Positions 1-11,005 of a DNA stretch of 64,000 bases are shown piece after piece. The position numbers were made by a program, and so were the translations under genes. The notes beneath the pieces are model-generated. The model was not told the origin of the DNA. It was given only the letters and a program-made list of their open reading frames with translations, and made no database searches. Origin of the DNA: Cyclaneusma minus (taxonomy: Eukaryota > Ascomycota > Leotiomycetes > Marthamycetales > Marthamycetaceae); the NCBI GenBank assembly GCA_037179335.1, contig JAKZHN010000045.1, positions 186,001 to 250,000 of the forward strand, read 5' to 3'. Each line of letters begins with the position of its first letter. Position 1 is the first letter of the stretch.

Positions 1-449
1 TCAGAGGATGGCTGGAGGCTGGAGTCCGAGTGTTTGCCAGGGTCTTACCAAACTGACGGGTGGAACAGGTGCGCTAAGCTGAAAAGGGAGTGTATTGCTC
101 AGGTTGTGGTGCGGAGGAAGAAGACTCCAAGGTTGACGTATGTTCTTTTCCCCTTGAGTCTTTTCAGTCGTCTTATCGTTCAAAGTTTCTTGGTGTTTCA
201 TCTGCTGGAACTTGAAAGTGCTATATGGTGACGTTACACAAACTCATTTTCTATATGTACCTCTCCGTTTCCTCCTCGCTTGTAATACATTACGCCATTT
301 CAATTCTCTCGGAGTGTCATTGACTACAGTGGTGGCAACCCACTAACTCAAGTCCCCAATCAGAAGGACTGCTCAGCTGGAAAAGAAACTAGATGGCATT
401 GTATCTCTTCTAGGCGGTATTCAGCCATCTCTTGTCGGCAAAGATCTCT

Positions 450-481
<32 letters not shown>

Positions 482-2377
482 CAGGAAGAAGCAACGGGGG
501 ATGAGAATGAATCACCCCGAAGCATACCATACGCAACTCCATCGTCCGATAGCAATGGACTCCCACCAGCGCCAGCGCCAGAGCCAGAAAACGAGAGGAA
601 TGCTCCGGTCGTAGTAAATCTTCCCCTTCCCGAGGAGGAGGGAGAGAGGATACTGCATATTTACCGCACCGAGCTGCTTCCAACCTTTCCTTTCGTTCCT
701 CTACCTGCGATGACAGCCGGGCAACTGTTCCGCCAAAAGCCGTTCGTGTACCGGGCCGTTCTAATGATGGGCCACTACAAAGATGCACCTCGCCAAGGCG
801 CCATGAGTGTAGAGTGCCGAAGGTATCTCGCAGAGCATTTGGTGATGAATGGAGAGAAAAGTTTAGACTTGCTACAGGGTCTTATGCTATACCTTGGATG
901 GTTTGTCTTCTATCTTGTGCATGACTGGCAACGGACCGGCTGACGAATTACAGGTACCATTTCCATTTGCACCATGCCAACTCGCAAATGACCACATTAG
1001 CATCCCTCATGCAATCCCTCATGCTTGATTTAGGTCTTCACAAATCGGTCTTCACCCAGCCGGCAGAGAAACACCTACAGTTCGTCGCTGAGGCTTTGCC
1101 GCCGCCACCACCTAACTCCACGTATGTGTCCAGCTTATTGAAAGGTGGACTGCGAACACTGGAAGATCGTAGAGCTCTTCTGGGTGGTTACTATTTATCT
1201 TCAGTAGTCGGTTTAACCATGAGCACCAATGGGCTTGAGTCACGCTAACTTGAATAGATATCATGTACCTTTTCAAGGATAGATGCTCTGAAATATACAG
1301 CATCGATGAAAGAGTCGGCCACGATGCTACTTGAGGCGAAGGAACACGATACTGACCGCTATCTGGTATATGCGGTTCAAGTAACCAACATCATCGAAAA
1401 TATTCGATCCAGCGGGCTTCTCGAATATATTTCCGACCCTGACACTCCGCGAACCCCAGTCAGCATGCTGATCAAGATGTTCCGCAACGACCTGCAGAAC
1501 TTTTGGGATACCTTACCCGCTGACATGCAACAAAATAGTAAGCACCTTTCAAATCTCTCAGACGAGAGCATCACGTTAACACAAACCCGCAGAATTCCTC
1601 TTCATGCACTACCAGACCGCCCTAATCCTCCTTTACGACCCCTCACTCCACCCGTCAGCCCCCGCCGCCCCACCCTTTCTCTCCCTCCCCTACAGCTCGA
1701 ATATAGCCGCCAGCCCCGCAGCCACCCGCACATCAACACCGCCCTCACACAACCTCGATCATACAACACACCTCTACGCCTGCTTCAACGCCGTTCAAGC
1801 CTTCCAAAACGTCTTTAATGACCTTTCCCTCCAGACCCTAATGACCATCTCTCTTCCCTTTTACGGGCAAATGTCACATGCCATCCAAGCCCTCTCGCGC
1901 CTCTCGCTTCTCTCCGCCCCAGACTTTGACTCTAATTGGGTACGTCAGTCGTGCAATCTAGTAGCACACGCCGAGAAGATGTGTCTGAGAATGCAGGAGA
2001 TGGGTCGGATCAGCGGACAGGACGCAAATGGTGCGTTTTGGATCTGCGCTAAAAAGTGTCGCTGGATTAAGACGTGGTTTGAGCAAAAGGTCGCGGCGGA
2101 AGGTGGAGGACCTGCGGTAACTGCGGTAAATGGGGTAAATGGGGGCAATGGGGGCAATGGGACACAGACACAGACACAGGGTGTAGTGCCCATGGAGGGC
2201 TTGGCTGGGCCAGCCGGGACTGCTGGGCCGGCGGTAAATGGCATGACGGGCCAGATGAATTGGCCGTCGTGGGATTCTGCCGATTATGTGTGGCCGGAAG
2301 ATCAGTTCTGGACGGGGTGGGATGCGTGGGATGTGAATGCTGCAGGGATAGTTGGCTTTCAACCCATGCCCTCATAA
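1..2377 (+). CDS. Zn2Cys6 fungal transcription factor, 5' end outside window
   Basis: Nuclear DNA-binding regulator of the fungal-specific class (Zn cluster plus fungal_trans middle domain). Model: (69)..137, 364..900, 954..about 1206, 1258..1537, 1593..2377. The first visible exon carries the end of a zinc cluster (RCAKLKREC, then RRKKTPR); the upstream cysteines are off the window, and an intron probably ends at the CAG at 66-68. Exon 2 continues with the linker TAQLEKKLDGIVSLL, typical after a Zn cluster, then a poly-Ala run. The middle-homology hallmark RRALLGGYYLSSV is followed, after an intron, by a block starting SCTFSRIDALKY, as in family members. The C-terminal tail is Gly/Asn/Trp-rich. 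The donor of the third intron is uncertain (1204 or 1207; both keep frame). Target genes cannot be inferred. The class is secure; N-terminal exon limits are not. Confidence 0.85.
449..481 (+). repeat. CAG/GCA trinucleotide run coding poly-alanine
   Basis: About ten consecutive GCA codons in the linker after the zinc cluster of the first regulator. In another frame the same run reads as poly-Gln, but the frame set by the flanking exons gives Ala. It is a likely length-variable site. Confidence 0.85.
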
Positions 2378-3991
2378 ATAATAAGAGCAATGAAAAGGAG
2401 CATAGAAAAATAACTACTCTACTCCTAACCGTCGTCTTCTCACTAAGCCCTATCGCGTTGAGGGTGGAGAAACTTATACCCCTACCACACCCCGTTTCCG
2501 CCACAAGAAAAGAGCATATATATAGGTATCTAACGTTTTGAAAATACCAAGACCGCTTCCGCATCGATGTAGCTGAGATACCAGGTAAGAGTAGTTCTGC
2601 GCAACGCTAGCCGCTTTTTTCCCTCATAAAGGAGAAAGATCTAAGAAAGGGTAACGGAGACATTCGAAAGAAAGACTGGTTCGAGGGCAGGATGTAAATG
2701 GTTCTACTTGGCTAGCTCGCATTTCTACCACCCACTACGGCCACTTGCTTTCTGTTGAACTAGCAGGAGAGTGTCATGAGTATGAAAAATGAAAGTCGAT
2801 ATAGATTCTAAGTAGCGCTAACTGCCTTGTTGATACTAGAGTAGCTAGCTAGCTGTCTCAACTAAGAGCGAACGTCTAAGCTATGCAGGCTAGCTTCAAA
2901 GGGCTTAGCTTCAAAAAGCTCTTGACAAGGAGCTAAAACAAGAGCCTTAGAATTCTCTAAACAAGGGACTTTGAACCCCCTTAACCTTGACAGACAAGGA
3001 GCAAGCGGTGTTCCGCATACCTAGCTCTACACTTGCGCATGAGAACTTTCCAGCATTCAGCAATCCAACCATGTATAACCGTCAGGCTACGTTTTTTCCT
3101 TTTACAAAAACATCTGCCCAACTCCCCAAAGTGACGGAAAATCAGCAACACAATATGCTACTCCTTTGGAGTTGCCTGCTAGATTTGAAAAATCGCAGCG
3201 CAACAGTTATACCGACCGCGGCCTTTGGACATCGAGTGTCGATCTCGGGGAAGCGGCCTTTCGCATGCATGAATACTTTTCAACCTCTGCTGCGCCATAT
3301 TGGCTCCTGAGCATGGATGGTAAGCTACATGCCAGGTTTGCACAAACATCGCTCAGCACTCTCTAGGATATTGCTGAAGGGGTTAGGGGATTTTTTTCCC
3401 ACCTAGGTATGCTCCCGCTTAGGGGCTTCCACCGCTAGGTGCTTAAAGATTTGGTTTCTCCGCTGTCTTTAGATCTCCTGTTTTCTACATAGTGAAAAGG
3501 AAAGTTGGCTGCAACTCAGGTGTCTCTAGTTTATTTACATATCTGCTACAGTCGCGGCTTTCGATAAATCTCCCCATCAAAACCCAGGCTTTTAATACAA
3601 AATATGCGCCGCAGGCGGCAACAGCGCCCCAGAGCCCCAGACAAACGCCTGAAGGCAATATTCAGCACCCATACAGCGCTTGCTGCAGATACCACAAAAA
3701 CCAACGATATATCCCTGTGTTAATGGGGAGAGGAAAAACTAAAGAATTCATCTAGGACTCACTACTGCCTAGGTGCCAGTGGATACGACGCGTCGACCCT
3801 TTTCCACAGCTGCATCTGAATCAAGGAGAACATCCTGGTGTCATGCAGAAAGAAGAATTCACATAGACTACCTACTGCCTAGTTGCCAGTCGATACGACA
3901 CATCGACTATTTTCCCTAACCCGGCTGTTAATGCGCCTACCCCCAACGCCATGCAAGAAGATGCGCAAGGTCACCTGTCAGATACCATCTC
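2378..3991. other. Intergenic, no gene seen; degenerate repeats
   Basis: Between the convergent ends of the first regulator and CDC73. Short open frames have no coding character. The stretch is unusually rich in CTAG words (2840-2920), has imperfect short repeats, and carries one 65-nt direct repeat near 3741 and 3852. It could be a decayed mobile element, but no transposase or terminal repeat is recognisable. Confidence 0.6.
3741..3915. repeat. Imperfect direct repeat, two copies about 110 nt apart
   Basis: Copies at about 3741-3804 and 3852-3915, sharing the core CTACTGCCTAG-TGCCAGT-GATACGAC and flanked by AAAGAATTCA and TTTTCC. Several differences are G-to-A at CpG (GACGCGTCGAC versus GACACATCGAC), which could reflect mutation of methylated or RIP-targeted cytosines. 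Confidence 0.7.
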
Positions 3992-5294
3992 TCATGCACC
4001 CGGTGGGCCAGCATCCTTTCGCCAGCCCTTGTTCCTCATATTCTCCTCAATGGTCTTCCAAATAGTCTCCACCACTTCACGATCCCTGAACCTCGCGGGT
4101 GCTCCAGCTGCTGGACTCCATTTGTCCACAGCAGTCGCCAACACTCCCCTTCCCCATCCCCTGACATTATCAGGAACCGGCTCTCCTCTCCAACCCACAT
4201 ACACCCCCAACACATGCCTGAAAAGCTCAGTCGGATTTGACCACTTGTAGTTCTTAAACTGCCAGGCTTGACCAGTGGTGAAAACAGCAACAACCCGAGA
4301 CCAGTACTCTGGCTTGAAATGTTCAATGGTATCGGTAACGACGAAGCGAATGGGACGGGTATGGTCGATGGATGGGACTGATCGTGAGACATGGATCCTA
4401 GGAGCTGAACCAGCGTCGGCAAGGGTAAATTCGCCCGTCTCGAGGAAGGATCGGATATTGGACATGCGGAGGAGCGAGGAAGCGGACTGTGACAAGAGGA
4501 TAATGGGGTCGGGTCGTCGGCCCGCTTTCGGGTTCATGACGAGCGCAGGGTTGTTGGCAATGTTTGCTGCGGCAGGATGCGAGGACTTGCGCGCATTGAA
4601 TGGGGCAGCCAGTTTGCGGACATGTGAAAAGTCCTAGACATGTCAGTACTCATCAGGGCAAATGCTTCAATGCAAGTGCCTCACATACCGTGGGCTTGAT
4701 TCCTCTCAGCACACTATTCCTATCTCCCATCCGACGCTCTCCCTTGTAGATCTCAGCCAGTCGCGCATTAATCTTGCCTTGAAGACCAAGAGTTCCACTC
4801 GCCACAGTCGCAATGCCTCCAGCAGCTCCTGATGCAATTTGCGCAGAAGCAGCAGCACTGGCAGTATCCGATGGCAGAGGCTTGATGTACTCACTTTCCT
4901 CGGATGCACCTTGCAGCCAAGTAATGAGATCAACTCGCTCCACAAAAGCCAGATTCTGCACCTTGCCTCCAGCTCCACCTTCGCCCGCCAAATCGGCATT
5001 CAGAGCAAGGGCCGAAGCATTGTACTGTGGAATTGCGACCTCTCTCTTCAGCCAGGCGAAGTAGATGCTGCGCAGATCGACGGGCTTGTCGGAGGAGATG
5101 AAGCGCGTTGGTTCGGTCAGCGGGATAGACACGGTGGTCGGCGATGTGAACAGCAGGTGTGTAGCGGTGGCCAGGCTGAGATCGGTCTCTGAAGCAGTGG
5201 TGGCATCTGCAGAGGTGGTCGGAATGACAGGTTTCTCAGCAGCGATGGAATGGCGCAAGAGGGAGAGCGGATCGGGATGGCTAGAGTCTGCCAT
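3992..5294 (-). CDS. CDC73: Cdc73, Paf1 complex subunit
   Basis: Subunit of the nuclear Paf1 complex, which travels with RNA polymerase II and supports elongation, H2B ubiquitination and 3' processing. Exons on the minus strand: 5294..4689 and 4633..3992 (55-nt intron, GTATGT donor, phase 0), giving 415 aa. The ATG at 5294 (MADSSHPDPLSLLR) matches the family N-terminus; an upstream in-frame start at 5387 would add 31 residues and is less likely. The C-terminal Ras-like Cdc73 domain (roughly residues 235-410) is unmistakable: PIILLSQSASSLLRMSNIRS, RPIRFVVTDTIEHFKPEYW, VVAVFTTGQAWQFKNYKW, GVYVGWRGE. The middle is Ala/Ser-rich and less conserved. Length is normal for filamentous fungi. It is a single-copy core gene next to an unrelated conserved unknown gene. 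Confidence 0.96.
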
Positions 5295-5754
5295 GGCGTT
5301 GGTTGCAGCTCGGGCGAGCCAAGCAATCTGCGCGACGACGTTGCAGATATTTCGTGGTTGTCGCAAGCTGGGGAGTTTCGAGCGCAACTGAAGAGGTTCA
5401 GAGATGGACGGAGCCTCGAAGTCGTGTTGCTGCGCGGTCGAGCTTACTTAGCTCCAGTCGCGCTCTCAGCCTCGTCTTGGCGACGCACGGACTTGTGTAA
5501 CGCGACATACTCTAACAACCGCAATCGTCTTCACCCGCAGGACTCAACTCTTTGTTAATGCTTGAAAGAAATGACAGTTCCGGGCATTCTCCCATGCTAC
5601 CCTCTCGCGCAAACTCAATCTACCGCCCTCATGAACAATAACTTCCTCTCACACTTGCTGATTAGCCATTACCTTACCTGCTTGCCCCTAGTTGCCTCTG
5701 GTGATTTGATTGCGAACTGTAGCGTGCCTTGGATTTCAGAACTCCAGATGCGAT
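5295..5754. promoter_or_regulatory. CDC73 upstream region and 3' flank of next gene
   Basis: This 460-nt gap lies between the CDC73 start codon and the stop of the next minus-strand gene, so it should hold the CDC73 promoter and 5' UTR. No clear TATA box or known operator was recognised, and no separate gene. Confidence 0.5.
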
Positions 5755-7310
5755 TTAGCGATTCCCTACATAGAGAATCCAACCCAACACTATATACGAG
5801 CCCACGATCAATCTATTAATCAAGTGCCTCCACTGCCTGCTCATATTCCTCCGAAAACCGGGTCTACTCGCCCCTGAACCCCTTCTCCTCGACCCCCGAC
5901 CGTCCCGACGGGGAATCTCCCAGCTCTCGCGAGTCCCATCCAGTCCGAGTCCCTCCCCTCGCCCATGAATCAGACATGTTCCCCACCCTTTCGTCTTCCA
6001 ATGCTTTGGATTCGCGGGACACAAAGGACTGCTCGGCAGGTGGTCAGGAACGTCCTCATCAAGCATAGGCTCCGGCGTCGGAGCTTTTGCCACTGGCGCA
6101 AACATCTTCCTGACCTTGTCAGACTTGGGTCTCGGTGACAACAAGTCCTGTCCAGTTGCTTCATCGCCCAGATCCATGTCATCCCACCATTCTCTGGACT
6201 TGCCTGACCCTCCCGACACACTGGAAGTGGACTTGACAAGTTTTCGCTCACCCGGCTCCGACCAGCTTCCAGTCGGTGGCGGATTCAGATCACCCGGCTC
6301 CGACCAGCTTTCAGTCGGTGGCGGATTCAGATTGAAGAAAAAACCTCGAAGTTGCCCGGTTTTCTTCTCTTCGAACACGGGAGGCGTGGGGATTCGCTCG
6401 GCTTCCGATGGTAAAAAGGTCTGGCCATCACCTCTGGCGATGTCAACTGCGGTAAACATTCTCCCTTCTTGGCCGACATATTGCTTCTCTTCCTCCGGGG
6501 AACCTTTTGGTGGGTTTCCCAGCATGACCCCCCGAACCGAGCTCGAGTAACTGATGATAGAGCCCTGGGAAGTCTTCCGATGCCATGGCGCAAGCAAATT
6601 GCGGTCTTCCTCCGTCTCAGAGAACTTTGAGCTTTCTTCGGTACCACTTTGAGCGTCGGGATCGTCCATTTCGAGAATTTCCGTAGCTACTTGCAGAGTT
6701 TTGTTGACAGTTGTCTCCGTTGCATCACTTGAAGTTGATCTGAGACTGGACAGCGGGGCACGTTTGTTCTGCTGGGAACATCAGCATGAGCGGAACACAC
6801 TTTGCCAGCGAATCTTACCGGTACCGTCTTCTTACTCTCACTGTCCTTGCGAGCTTTCCAGTTCCGCTTTGTCTTGCCGTACAATCCCTCAGGCTCTCCA
6901 GTTGGCGAAGAAAAGTGCGGATACACTGGTGATACGAATCGGGCTGCATGGTGAAATATACCTGGGGTCGCAACTTTCGCATTACTGTCTAGCTTCGCAG
7001 AAGAAGATGATGAGTTGTCCGAAACCGTCTTCACATTGTAGGAGGATATGGTCCGTGTTGGTGGAGCCGGGCGCGTCTTCACCTCTTTCGCGGGGCTTGG
7101 TGGCTCTTTGCGAGGAGGCTCAATGGACATTGGACTCTGCGCGTCTCCAGGACTTCGGTGCTGAGCTCCCGTGCGCCATGGCCATCCCATAGAGTTCTTG
7201 GGAGCCGCCGCGAGGGTCGAAGTATCTTGTCTTTCCGCCCAATATCCATCTGCAAACCAGACCCATTCGAAGCCAGGCTTGGCAGGACGTGGAGGATCGA
7301 TCTCGGCCAT
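5755..7310 (-). CDS. Conserved fungal protein of unknown function, C-terminal hydrophobic segment
   Basis: Function not recognised. Minus-strand exons 7310..6819 and 6768..5755 (50-nt intron, GTAAGA...CAG, phase 0) give 501 aa. The N-terminus (PPRPAKPGFEWVWFADGYW) is compact and aromatic-rich, and I believe it recurs in other Pezizomycotina proteins. The middle is disordered (Ser/Pro/Lys-rich). Near residue 290 a 14-residue unit, NPPPTxSWSEPGxx, is tandemly doubled (42 nt at DNA level). Near the C-terminus are a Gly/Arg-rich stretch and a single hydrophobic segment (LIVGSYIVLGWILYVG) ending four residues before the stop, which could be a tail anchor. The start at 7310 lies inside a 28-nt repeat, so the promoter-proximal region is unusual; an in-frame TTG just upstream is unlikely to be used. 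Confidence 0.75.
6249..6332 (-). repeat. 42-nt tandem duplication inside coding sequence
   Basis: Two near-identical 42-nt units (6249-6290 and 6291-6332) differing by about one base, each coding 14 residues of the form NPPPTxSWSEPGxx. Being a multiple of three, the duplication keeps frame. The high identity suggests a recent event. Confidence 0.85.
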
Positions 7311-7410
7311 AGGATGCGATAACAAGGATGGCGTTCATAGGATGTGATCAAAAGAATGGTTTTCGTAAAATGCGATGAAAAGGAGGGCTTTCGTAGGGTG
7401 CGATGAAAAG
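7299..7410. repeat. Four 28-nt tandem repeats over a start codon
   Basis: Units at 7299-7326, 7327-7354, 7355-7382 and 7383-7410, consensus GATGGCGTTCGTAGGATGCG then ATGAAAAG, with a partial fifth copy after them. The first unit contains the start codon (7308-7310) of the minus-strand unknown gene. The second unit duplicates that ATG at 7338, 28 nt upstream and therefore out of frame. Confidence 0.85.
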
Positions 7411-7555
7411 GATGACTTGATGCGTGAATGAGAGATGAGGCCCGGTGCGCACAGAGAAATAGGAAGCCGCCAAATGGCTCCTTCCACACAATCAAACGGT
7501 CAAACCTTCATAAGTACAGTGGGCCGAAAGAATTCTGGATACGGTCTACAGTCTC

Positions 7556-7680
7556 CGAAGGGTTGGGAATATCCCAAATAGCCAGGAATATTCCAAACAA
7601 TTGGGGATAATTCAGGTGACTCTGAATATACCAAGTGACTATGGTGGGAGTATTCCAAGTAATCGGAATATTATGACCCA
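7556..7680. repeat. Degenerate array of about 20-nt GGAATATTCC-type units
   Basis: Five to six degenerate units of the form GGAATATTCCAAGTAACT lie between the start of the unknown gene and the stop of the GH95 gene. The units are partly palindromic. Related units occur in the last intron of the GH95 gene (8805-8915) and near 36600. Confidence 0.7.
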
Positions 7681-7683
7681 TTG

Positions 7684-10461
7684 TCATTGATCTGGGGCCG
7701 TATCCAGACTTTTCCCATGGCACTGTACTTGCCCCTCCTTGTTCAAAACCAAGATACTCTCGGTTCTTCCCGATGTTCTCGTCAGATTTGTTTCGATGAC
7801 CAAACCTTCCCCATTCCACGCAAAATCCACCATCCATCCACCTCTCAACCTCAACCCCTTCACCCTACCGCCGCCCCATTGCTTTGGAATCGCAGGTCCG
7901 AGCACCACCCATTTCATCCGCTCGTCGCCATCTTTTTGTGGTAAATCAACCACCAACATGCTCAGCACTGCCCCCACAAGCCCAAAGTTGGCATCTATCT
8001 GGAATGGCTCGCTCGTGCCAGAATACATGCTTAGCCCATTATGTGCAAAGTTCTCTGATATTGCAAAACGTAGTTCAAAGTAAGCTTTCTCGGTGTTGTT
8101 GAGTCTCGCCCAGCATGCAGCACGCCAGACTTTCTCCCAGCCTGCGTTTGCATCAGCTTCCCCCGGGCCACGTGAATAAAGACTTGTTGCGACGGCATGT
8201 TGGATTGTGGCGTTCGAATAGCCGGCGGCGAACGAGGAGATGGAATACCCGGGATACCATCCGACGAGTTGAGAGAGGTGTCGGTGTGTGTCATTCTGAA
8301 CATCATAGTTGAGGGAATCAGGGAGCTTCCACTCTTTGATTTCACCCCAGGTACCGATGTGAAGGCCTGTGTCGAGGGATGAGACTGTTTTCGTGACACT
8401 GGAGACGAAGGCTTTGTCGGTCTCGCCAGCCACTAGGGAGCCAGATAGAACAGCCGAGAATACCTGGTAGAGAAGTTGTTGGTAGTGAGTGCAAGCAAAG
8501 GTGGTAGGGCCGTGTTCGGGGGAGTTGCAGGGGTTTACAACGAGAGTGGACTCGTTGAAGTAGGTGTCGGGTTGGAGTTGAGAGAGCCAGAATTGGGCGA
8601 CGCCTTTGATGAGTGGGTAGCCCTGAGTGATGAACCAGGTGGTATTTCTGGAGTATTCATAGTGGTCCCAGATGTGCTGCACCATCCAAGCCGCCGATGC
8701 GGGATAGTTGGCCCAGTAAGCTTCATTCTTCATTCTATGAGAAATGGTTAGAAGGAGCATGAAGTACAGTGGAATGAAAAAAAGTGTGGGTCGGTCAGCA
8801 ATCCCAACGTGATTCGGAATATCCTAGCTGATTCCGAATAGTCGAAGTAACTTGGAGTATCTCGAGTAACTTGGAATATCTTGAGTAACTTGATATGTCC
8901 CGGATAACCAGGTAAGGTTGAACGGACTTACCCAGTATGACCGAATATATTCATCTCATCATGCGTGACCCATCCGTCTGCGCCATATAGAAGCTGTGCG
9001 GTCAGCGTCCCTCGAGGAACCCAAGTATCTTGCATAAAATCCCATAGAGCCGATTGGAGATCACCGAGGCCTGTCTGGTCAACTCCCCAGTGATTCATTT
9101 GTAGATTGATATCCAGATGATAGTCTGCACTCCAGGCGCCCTCTAACTGATAGCTCCATTTACCTTGCAGATTGGGCGGCAATGAATTCGCTCTGGATGA
9201 AGATATGAAGAGGTAACGACCGTAAGCAAACAGCAATGACTCGAGGTATGGATCTCCAGTAGTATTACTGTTAGACTCGTACCGGTCGATGATACTAGAT
9301 GTTTCTAGTCCCGCAGAACCAGCTATGTCCGGTAGCTCGAGGGTGAATGAACTTGAGAAACCTGAGAAATCTTGCATGTGCGATTGTCGTAGCTCAGCTT
9401 CCGGCTTTCTTGCCGCATCTCTCGTAGTTTCCTCGACGTGGGAGCTGGGATCAGGGCCTCTGAAGGTAAAGTTCGTGGCAACGGATCCTCGAGTTTGGTC
9501 GTAATCTGTGCCGGCACCAATGACGAGGGTCAGAGCACGAATTCGAGACTCCCTTGGAATGACCAAAGCTCCTGTAGACGTGTTGCTGCAATACGAAGTG
9601 TTGGAGGGATTGACAAGCCGTGCGATGGCATCGTATTTCATTCCAACTGGTGACCCTAGCTGTGTTACTCCAGTAAGACGAGCAAAATCGTTGCCACATG
9701 TCATATTCTGCAATGCCGAGTTGACCAATTGGTTCTCCATGGAAATAGAAACCGTGGGGAAGAAGAAGCTTGATTCAAGATGATAGACGCAAACTTGGTC
9801 CGGGAAAGAACAATATATCGTCGTTATATAATTGTTGCCGTCGTTCGCAGTGTATCTTGTTATGTGCAGACCAGTATCCAAGTCCAGAGACCGGTTGTAA
9901 GCCGTACTTGCAGAGACACCGTCAAGACTCACGGATAGGTTTCCTAGAACTTGGTAGCTACCGTAGTTGTCACCGTTGCCAAGTAGTTGGGTCACATCTG
10001 GATTCTGATTAGCCGGGTGCATATTGCAGCAGATTTGGATTCCATACTCCCGGTGCCGTTTGCAAATATCCAGCTACGGATGCCTGGTAGGTACTGGTAC
10101 TTCTCATCCACAGGATTGCCACCCGTGTAATTCTAGAGCATGTTAAAAACATCCTATCAGCACTCTCCGCAGCTTACATCTGACTGGAAAGGGCCTCCCG
10201 ACCACAGAGAGTCGACATTCAAGCTGAGTTTTTCAAGGCCCGGCGAGCCAAACGGCATTGCTGTAATTATTTATTTCAGCGCCGAGCATATCCAGCGACA
10301 GATCATCCATGCTCACCTGCAAGCTTTCCATTTCCAACAGGATATGCCTGTCGAATCACATCGCTGTAGTTGGCGGGAGTACTCGACCACAAGCCTAACG
10401 CAGAGGCGATCGGAAGCATAGAAGCAAAGACGACGCAAGAGGTCCACCGAGTAGACGCCAT
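7684..10461 (-). CDS. Secreted GH95 alpha-L-fucosidase
   Basis: Glycoside hydrolase family 95, inverting 1,2-alpha-L-fucosidase, expected to release terminal fucose from plant xyloglucan or glycoproteins outside the cell. Minus-strand exons 10461..10317, 10260..10178, 10132..10048, 9997..8932, 8734..7684; sum 2430 nt, 809 aa. Signal peptide: MASTRWTSCVVFASMLPIAS. Family landmarks: the N-terminal beta domain (VGNGKLAAMPFG, SLNVDSLWSGGP, DNYGSYQVLGNL), then the catalytic barrel with LDINLQMNHWG (residues 400-409), NPCNSPEHG with candidate acid E533, and FQIDANFG with candidate base-side D707. Many N-glycosylation sequons. Length is normal. The position that I recall as a catalytic Asn in the bifidobacterial enzyme is Asp400 here. 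The last intron is 197 nt and holds a repeat array. It is divergent from ORC4, with a 544-nt spacer. Confidence 0.93.
8805..8915. repeat. 19-nt degenerate tandem array inside a GH95 intron
   Basis: Lies in the intron 8735-8931. Three clean units (GGAGTATCTCGAGTAACTT, GGAATATCTTGAGTAACTT and a shorter GAATAGTCGAAGTAACTT) are flanked by more diverged ones. The array makes this intron 197 nt against 45-56 nt for the other introns of the gene. Confidence 0.75.
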
Positions 10462-11005
10462 GACGAGGTTTTGGAGTAATTTCAGTCAGACGTGAAAGAA
10501 GCAAGAATTGACTCGTGCCTTGGATCAAGAGTACCTACAGGATACACAGGTTAAGACATGGTAAAGAACTGCATCAACATTCAACAGAAAGAAGAGAGAA
10601 GTGTATAAAGACAGACAGCATGGAAAGAAAGCAAGCATCAGCAAGAGTTGAGATGCAGAAATTTGGGAGAACCCCTCACGCCTCGTCGAATTTCTCCGTG
10701 TACAAACGCACCAATCGTCAACATGCTGCGTATTGCGACTTGGCAGCACAAGCACGATTCTTTCTTGATGCGACATAGGTTCTCCGCAGTGACGTCCCTG
10801 TCGGGCTGTCGGGGTGATGGAGTGGCATTGTTATGTGCAAGAAGTTGATGGTCTGGTGGTTTGCTGGTGATTTGCTGGTGCCCTCGGTGGTCGATGGTTT
10901 CGAGATTTCCAATTAGGTTGCGGCCGCAACGCGGACCGAACTCCGCGACACTCGCGCTTCGCGTCTCCCGACTCAACACCATCCCCACTGCAGTCAGCAT
11001 CAGCA
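10462..11005. promoter_or_regulatory. Divergent promoter region, GH95 and ORC4
   Basis: This 544-nt spacer separates the start codons of the secreted fucosidase (minus) and ORC4 (plus). No gene inside. A GC-rich block with GCGGCCGC (10919-10926) lies about 80 nt before the ORC4 start. No recognised operator. Confidence 0.55.

Noticed and set aside
432..614. Poly-Gln frame over the CAG run
   Set aside because: The flanking exons fix the frame to poly-Ala; the Gln frame is a shadow.
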